From Mugil cephalus (taxonomy: Eukaryota; Chordata; Actinopteri; Mugiliformes; Mugilidae): DNA of 64,000 nucleotides. Made by a program: the position numbers and the translations under genes. Each line of letters opens with the position of its first letter. The first letter of the stretch is position 1. The stretch covers positions 21,899,672 to 21,963,671 of the forward strand of contig NC_061782.1 in the NCBI RefSeq assembly GCF_022458985.1, in the 5' to 3' direction. Of the stretch, positions 58,901-64,000 are shown one piece after another. A model generated the notes under the pieces. The model did no database searches. It had not been told where the DNA came from and worked only from the letters and a program-made list of their open reading frames with translations.

Positions 58901-61900
58901 GGATATATTCATGAGCTATCTTTTTTTGTTTAACAGATTATACATGGCATAGAAATTAAATATCAAAGTACTGAGATAAATAGTGTTTAGTTGGTACTTG
59001 CTGATGTTTGCACATGTATGTTTTGTTGTGTTTCTCAGGTTTGATCCCTCTGTGCCTGGCTCTGACCAACAGAGATGATCTGCTGAGACTTCGACCAGGA
59101 GTCTTCATGCTTTTGGGTTGGGGGTACGTCAGCACACCTAATAATGAAATAAGAGAAAGAACATTTAAAAATCTTTGTTGTTAGTGACAGGGGAAAGTCT
59201 TTATACAACATAAGTAAGTACACAAGTCTTGATGGAATCGGGATTTGATTGTCTTTAATACTCTTTCTCTGTGTAGTGTTCCCTTCCTCATGGTTGGAAG
59301 TCTTCTGATATTTGGAGAGAGGACAGATACCATAGACTCTGCCTTCTTCTATGGTAGAGCTCAGGTAGATACAGGGTTATTATTGTAAATAAAATAACAT
59401 TTAAAATCACAAAATTATAATCTGTCGGTGAGACATCCAACGTCATAATAAACCTCATAATTAGTCATTTCCAGAACTCCCAGAATACATTGTTATTTAT
59501 TGTCTGTCTCTGCTCTAATGAGCACTGCAGTATTGCTTGAGTAATTTGAATTCATTTTCTGTCCTCTGCGTAGATTATAAGCACTGCAGTGGTGCTTTCA
59601 GTCAGCCTGGTGCTGGGTGCAATATCCCTGATGGGTCTCAGCCAGGGAGACAGGGAGCTGAGTGGCTACCAGTCCCTGAGCAGAGCTGCTGTAACGGGCA
59701 TCAGTGATGAGCCGAGGGCCCCTGGTGGCTCTGAGGATACACAACAACAACAACAGCAACAACAACAGACACAGATGGCAAATTCACCTGCCTGCAGCAT
59801 CAACTCAGGTAGCTCTGTTCTGCATTTCTGTATGTGTTGAATAGATGGATAAATCTGTAACTGCATCCAGTCAATGCTTTAAGTGTCACAGTAGATATGT
59901 TTACTGGTTTCTGTTTGTTATTTTGCAGACCTCCACAGTTTTTCTCCTCTCCAGACTGTACCTGACATGATAGCCAGCACACAGAGGACAGAGCACACAA
60001 ACAGCACAGGTAACAATCAGATTTAACTCAAATGGTAGAGTCAAATTATGTAATAATTTATTTATAATTATATAAATTATAGAATTATGACTTTATATAT
60101 ACATTAACTGGAAGTGAAGATCTTTCAAAATGCATTCACATCTGTAAACATGTCCCAAAAATAAAATTAGGAATTCATATTTTTTTTAAACCTACAATCA
60201 ACCCCATGAATACCAGGAATTTCATCCATCTCACATTAAGTTATTTTTCGTTGCTTCTCCAGGACACAGTGGTGATCTGTGTGACGGGCAGCAACAGAGT
60301 TGCTCCTCCTCAGAGCAGCCGCTGAATCTGCCTCCACCTGGTGGGATTCAAACCACTGACGAAAAACAGACTTTGAGGCACGTCCTGCTCTGTCTGCTGC
60401 TCAGTGTCAGCCTGCTAGCTGTAAGGATGAAAGTACTCAATAGATTGTTTATTGACCTGGATGAAGTTAGTACAGAAAAATGCACTGTGACGAAGAATGT
60501 AATGATGACTGATTGGTTCATGCTGCGTCTGTTCGTAGAACCTGTCCAGTTGTCTGTGGTGGTTATTCAACAAAGACCCTGGGAGACTTTACCTGGAACT
60601 GCAGTTCTTCTGTGCAGTGGCAAATTATGGGCAGGTACTACAGGGATTTGTTTGAGTCTATGTGCAGGAGCTGTCATGAGTGTGTCATGAGTTACAACCG
60701 TTAATGTAAATACGCCACTTCTGTTGGTCTCAGGGTTTTCTGTCCTTTGGGATCTTTGGTCTGGACAGACACCTCATCATTCTGCCTTTCAAGAAGAGGT
60801 CAGTTGAGATTTAAAGGACTTTACACATCACAGTTGCTTGAAGTATTTGGGCTGTGTGTTCAAACATTTTTTTTTTTTATCTCATTCAGGCTGCTCGGTC
60901 TGTGGCAGGGCAGAGATAGTGACGACCTGAGCCCCTCCGGTGTACCAGAGGACGTCAGACTCACCTGCACCCAGTTTGTTCGCTACCACAAAGACCAGTG
61001 TGTACAAGACCTAGTACACACACGCAGGTACGAGTTTGTGTGTTTTCCTTTGAGTCTTTTTTGGAAAATGTGTGTGATTATAATTTGATTTCAAACTCCT
61101 TCCATATCATTTATTATATTATTAATCATTAAACTACTGAGTCAAGCATGCAGAAATGAGCATGGATATAATAATAATAAAAGTGATTTTTTTTTCAACT
61201 TGATTCTGTTTTTCAGTTGAATGTTTTAGTTGTGTCCCTGCATGATAAAGTCTGACCCTGTGTACATGATCTTAGTTTCTTTCTCCGAATCCTCTGTGCA
61301 TGATATCTGTCTAATCTGGTTTTCTGCAGTCACTGCAGTTTCCTGTCTACCATGCAGTTCATTTTCTTAAAACTAATTCCAATCTAGCCATGAGGTAGTG
61401 AACACCACTACTAATAACGAGAATTAAATTGCCTTGTGTAACTGCATTCACACAATCGAAACAGACTGGTCCAATCAGACTGCATTTTAAATCATAATGA
61501 GAGGGATGGTGTAAATCTTTGATCATCTCTTCCTACTCGTATCTTAAAAGCATGTTAACACTCAATCAGATTGTTTCTCTTTAGCTTAAATAAATGTATT
61601 CTTTCTGCACGTTTGGCCCACATGGGCTAAACGTCAGGCTACAGGACCAGTCTCCAGGAAGGTCAGAAACATGGAGGTAGCAAACAACATAAAAGATAAT
61701 CGATGGAATAATCTGTTGTATTTCTGTCAGGTTTGATGCTCTACAGTACACAGAGCCACTTTGGCTGATGTTATGGAGCATGTAAACACATACATGTCTC
61801 ATCAGAACATTTTATTTAGAGGAATTTCTAATCAGAATGATTTCAGTCAGGTTGAAGAAATATTTTCCATTTTAACATTAACGTTATCTTGTGCCTGTTT

Positions 61901-62740
61901 AAGACATTAAGTATAAAAAGGCACTCTACACACAAACTAGTGCTTTATGAGTCTTGGGTGCTGTCCTTTGCTTTTCTTCTAACACATATAATTCTTTCCA
62001 CTATGCCTCTCCCTTTTTCCTCTTTATAAATCCTTTCCTCACTCCCCTTATGTTCCCGTTGGGTTTTCCTGCTTCCCTCTGCCTGCCCACTTCCTCTTTC
62101 CTCCTCTCACCATCACCCTCTAGTGGTTCAGGGGAGAGTCTGAGCGCTCCGACAGGTGAATCCTTCCTCTGATAGTAACAGGTTTGGAGGAGGACTCAAG
62201 GAGGAGAAAGGAGTTTTGAGACATTCCTCTTCACATCAGCCCCACTACCCGTGCACGCATCAGGAGCAAGTAAACACCGAGTCCAAGAACCTGCACCCGA
62301 TTCACCAAAATTACAATCCAGCTGAATCCAGCGGCCAGTGTTCGCTTCCACCCCGACATCACCCACAGCCTGAAAATCAACAAGAGTCTAGTCCCAACCC
62401 CGATGCACCGGTGGATCACCTTTCTCAGTTGCAGCCAAACCAAGCTGATGTCCCTGCTAATTCTCAACACGTACCCCGGCATGGTGTTGCCTCAAGCCAC
62501 CATCATCAGCATCCTCAGTCCCATGTTGAAGGCGTGTTTCGAGGCAGTGACTTGGTGGACTGGCTGGTGGAACGAGGCCTGTGCGCTGGACGAGCCGAGG
62601 CCCAACTATACGGCGTTCGCCTTCAGCAGGGAGGAGTGCTCCATCACTCGACGGGCCAGCACCACTTCAGGGATGAACCCACCATGCTGTACCACTTCAC
62701 ACAGAGTGGAGATACTTCCACAATATATGAGGGGATCTGA
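55904..62740 (+). CDS. gpr155: GPR155 / LYCHOS, lysosomal cholesterol-sensing membrane protein
   Basis: LYCHOS in the lysosomal membrane senses cholesterol and relieves GATOR1 inhibition of mTORC1. Nineteen coding exons: 55904-56061, 56160-56307, 56415-56544, 56668-56846, 57002-57154, 57251-57318, 57606-57777, 58129-58284, 58533-58616, 58773-58896, 59039-59123, 59277-59364, 59574-59808, 59929-60009, 60263-60420, 60539-60634, 60734-60798, 60890-61027 and 62182-62740; phases agree throughout and give 958 residues (human 870). The first half is the PIN-type permease domain (LFPALLECFGIILCGYIAGR, ATQSNDFALGYPI, NHTSLSNFAFLYGVFP). The second half is GPCR-like (LRHVLLCLLL, NLSSCLWWLFNKDPGRLYLE, FLSFGIFGLD.HLIILPFK). 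The last exon holds the DEP domain (GSDLVDWLVERGLCAGRAEA to FRDEPTMLYHF, about residues 885-945). A Gln run lies near residue 572. The last exon adds about 110 His/Gln/Pro-rich residues before DEP. The start of that exon could also be 62176, adding two residues. Confidence 0.95.
57975..58050. repeat. Scrap of a hAT-type repeat in gpr155 intron 7
   Basis: GAGTGTCAAACAACAG, then TTCAGGGGCCACATACAG and GCCAATTTCATCT resemble one end of the fish hAT-type family seen complete at 31701-32057. Only one end is present. Confidence 0.45.
59742..59768 (+). repeat. CAA/CAG run coding for polyglutamine in gpr155
   Basis: Nine consecutive Gln codons with CAG interruptions in the cytoplasmic linker between the permease-like and GPCR-like halves, inside exon 13. 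Likely length-variable. Confidence 0.9.
61547..61800. repeat. Dispersed short element, CATGTAAAC family, copy C
   Basis: GCATGTTAACACTCAATCAG, GTTTCTCTTTAGCTT, AAATAAATGTATTC, TTTGATGCTCTACAG and a final GGAGCATGTAAACACAT follow the motif order of copies A and B. It lies in the last gpr155 intron (61028-62181), the longest of the gene. Confidence 0.45.
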
Positions 62741-63470
62741 GGAGGATGGAGCGATGTGGAGAACAGGACGTAGATGAGCCAGAGACAGAGGATGGAAGAA
62801 CCTTACGAGTACCAAACGGCAACCACATCGGGTGAGTGCCAAAGAGGAAGTGCCTTATGGTCCAGGTTTTATTTAGTGATGCTAAATATTGACTCAGGAT
62901 TATATGAAAGATCCACAAACGCTCTATAGAAATACAGTAGTTTCCCCAAAAAATATTTACAAAATTATACGAGTGGGAAATTTGTCTTGATTGACATTTG
63001 TCTCAGGCTGTTCATAGTTTATTGGTCACTCACTCACCATGTGGCCCAAATTTGAAAATTACAAAAAATAATTAAAAAAAATAATTACTGTGAGTCTGTA
63101 TTTGAAGTCCCCGTTAGATATTTGCAGGTGATGTGAGTGTTTTCACAGAGAAATCCTAAAACAAAAAAGGAGAAAAGAGGAAAGAAGTTTTTCCTGCTGG
63201 TGCTTGACCCCTCCTGACTCCATGACTTGTTTTTTTGTTTCTATCATTATTATTATTTTTTTTAACTACGCTGGACTCTGTTGGCTGTGATGACAGTTCT
63301 CTTCTGAGCTACTGTGAGTTGTGAACGAGATCACATTTCACACAGTAATAGAAGTGTGAGTGTCAGTGGATTGTTATTGAGGACTGGTGTCATACATTTT
63401 TTTAATGACATTTGAGACTTGCGTGCCAGTATAACCAAGCAAATCAATAAATGGATGGAACCGCTCACTG
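62741..63470 (+). other. gpr155 3' UTR with poly(A) signal
   Basis: AATAAA at 63446-63451 is the first canonical signal after the stop codon, giving a 3' UTR of about 730 nt. Confidence 0.6.
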
Positions 63471-64000
63471 AACGCCTCTGACATTTTTACCATAGGTATT
63501 TATTTTTTTCTCGGACGATACACTGATGAATTCCTCTTGAATCTGCCTGTTATTTCAGTATTGTATTATTTTGCACGCTGCGTCTTTTAACCACTCTGGT
63601 CTATGCTGACAACTTGCATGACACGGAGCAGTACAGACTGCTGCTCAGCACTCAACCTTTTGCACTGACTGAACAATTACACTCTTTCACAATTTTATAT
63701 TATGCATCTCACTGGATATTCATTTTTCTTGTGCAGCTGCTGCGAAAGATGTTCTCTGTATGTTTTAACCGTGTCAGCTGTCAGTGTGAAACATGTTGTT
63801 GGACTGATCTTCTTACTAAACCGAGTAACTCAGCCAGGGTGGAAAACTGGCACAGATGCTTTTCCGGCCAAATGTGACAATAGCTTGATTGATTCATGTT
63901 ATTTCTTTGTTAAAACTTGTTAATGTGAACATACGTATATGCATTTAATTGATAAATTAATTTTGACAGGATTGATGTGGCCAGAGGGCTGACAAAAATA
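63471..64000. other. Downstream flank, no gene seen
   Basis: Short overlapping reading frames at 63614-63923 lack resemblance to known families. This may be an alternative longer gpr155 3' UTR or intergenic DNA. Confidence 0.4.

Noticed and set aside
62124..62155. Possible extra gpr155 mini-exon between CTCTAG and ACAG/GTGAAT
   Set aside because: It would leave phase 1, and no acceptor in that phase leads into the DEP frame as cleanly as the direct join from 61027 to 62182.

Overview
The window is nuclear DNA of a ray-finned (teleost) fish. It has intron-split vertebrate genes with short introns, and a scatter of decayed fish-type transposons: L2-like and Rex/CR1-like LINEs, at least two Tc1/mariner families, a hAT-type non-autonomous element and several small inverted-repeat elements. 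Simple repeats are common. The species cannot be read from the sequence.

Three protein-coding genes are clear, all on the plus strand. (1) ciao2b at 28988-30974 has five exons and encodes 159 residues of the MIP18/CIAO2B component of the cytosolic iron-sulfur targeting complex. Its first intron only makes sense as a minor-class (U12-type) AT-AC intron. (2) wipf1 has coding exons at 48024-52503, eight of them, encoding 515 residues of WASP-interacting protein with a WH2 actin-binding motif, a proline-rich middle and a C-terminal WASP-binding segment. (3) gpr155 (LYCHOS) has coding exons at 55904-62740, nineteen of them, encoding about 958 residues: a PIN-type permease half, a GPCR-like half and a C-terminal DEP domain. 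wipf1 and gpr155 lie head to tail with less than 1 kb between the wipf1 poly(A) signals and the gpr155 promoter; the two are also close in human 2q31.

Layout: 1-12.3 kb is mostly intergenic, with LINE remnants, microsatellites and an inverted-repeat element. 12.3-15.7 kb holds two possible minus-strand exons of an unidentified gene, with a Tc1 element carrying a nested LINE tail between them. 16-28.8 kb is intergenic with more LINE and Tc1 wreckage. 28.9-31.4 kb is ciao2b. 31.7-47.9 kb is a large non-coding stretch, probably partly the 5' non-coding exons and long first intron of wipf1; it contains a CpG-rich candidate first exon near 33.2 kb, a possible internal exon at 40.65 kb, a hAT-type element and a perfect CTCF-like core. 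48-54.1 kb is wipf1. 54.7-63.45 kb is gpr155 with its 3' UTR.

The three genes do not form a pathway. ciao2b serves iron-sulfur protein maturation, wipf1 serves actin assembly, and gpr155 couples lysosomal cholesterol to mTORC1. All exon limits were set by hand from splice motifs, reading-frame continuity and recalled family sequence. Codon phase adds up exactly across every junction in all three genes. Transposon limits are approximate.
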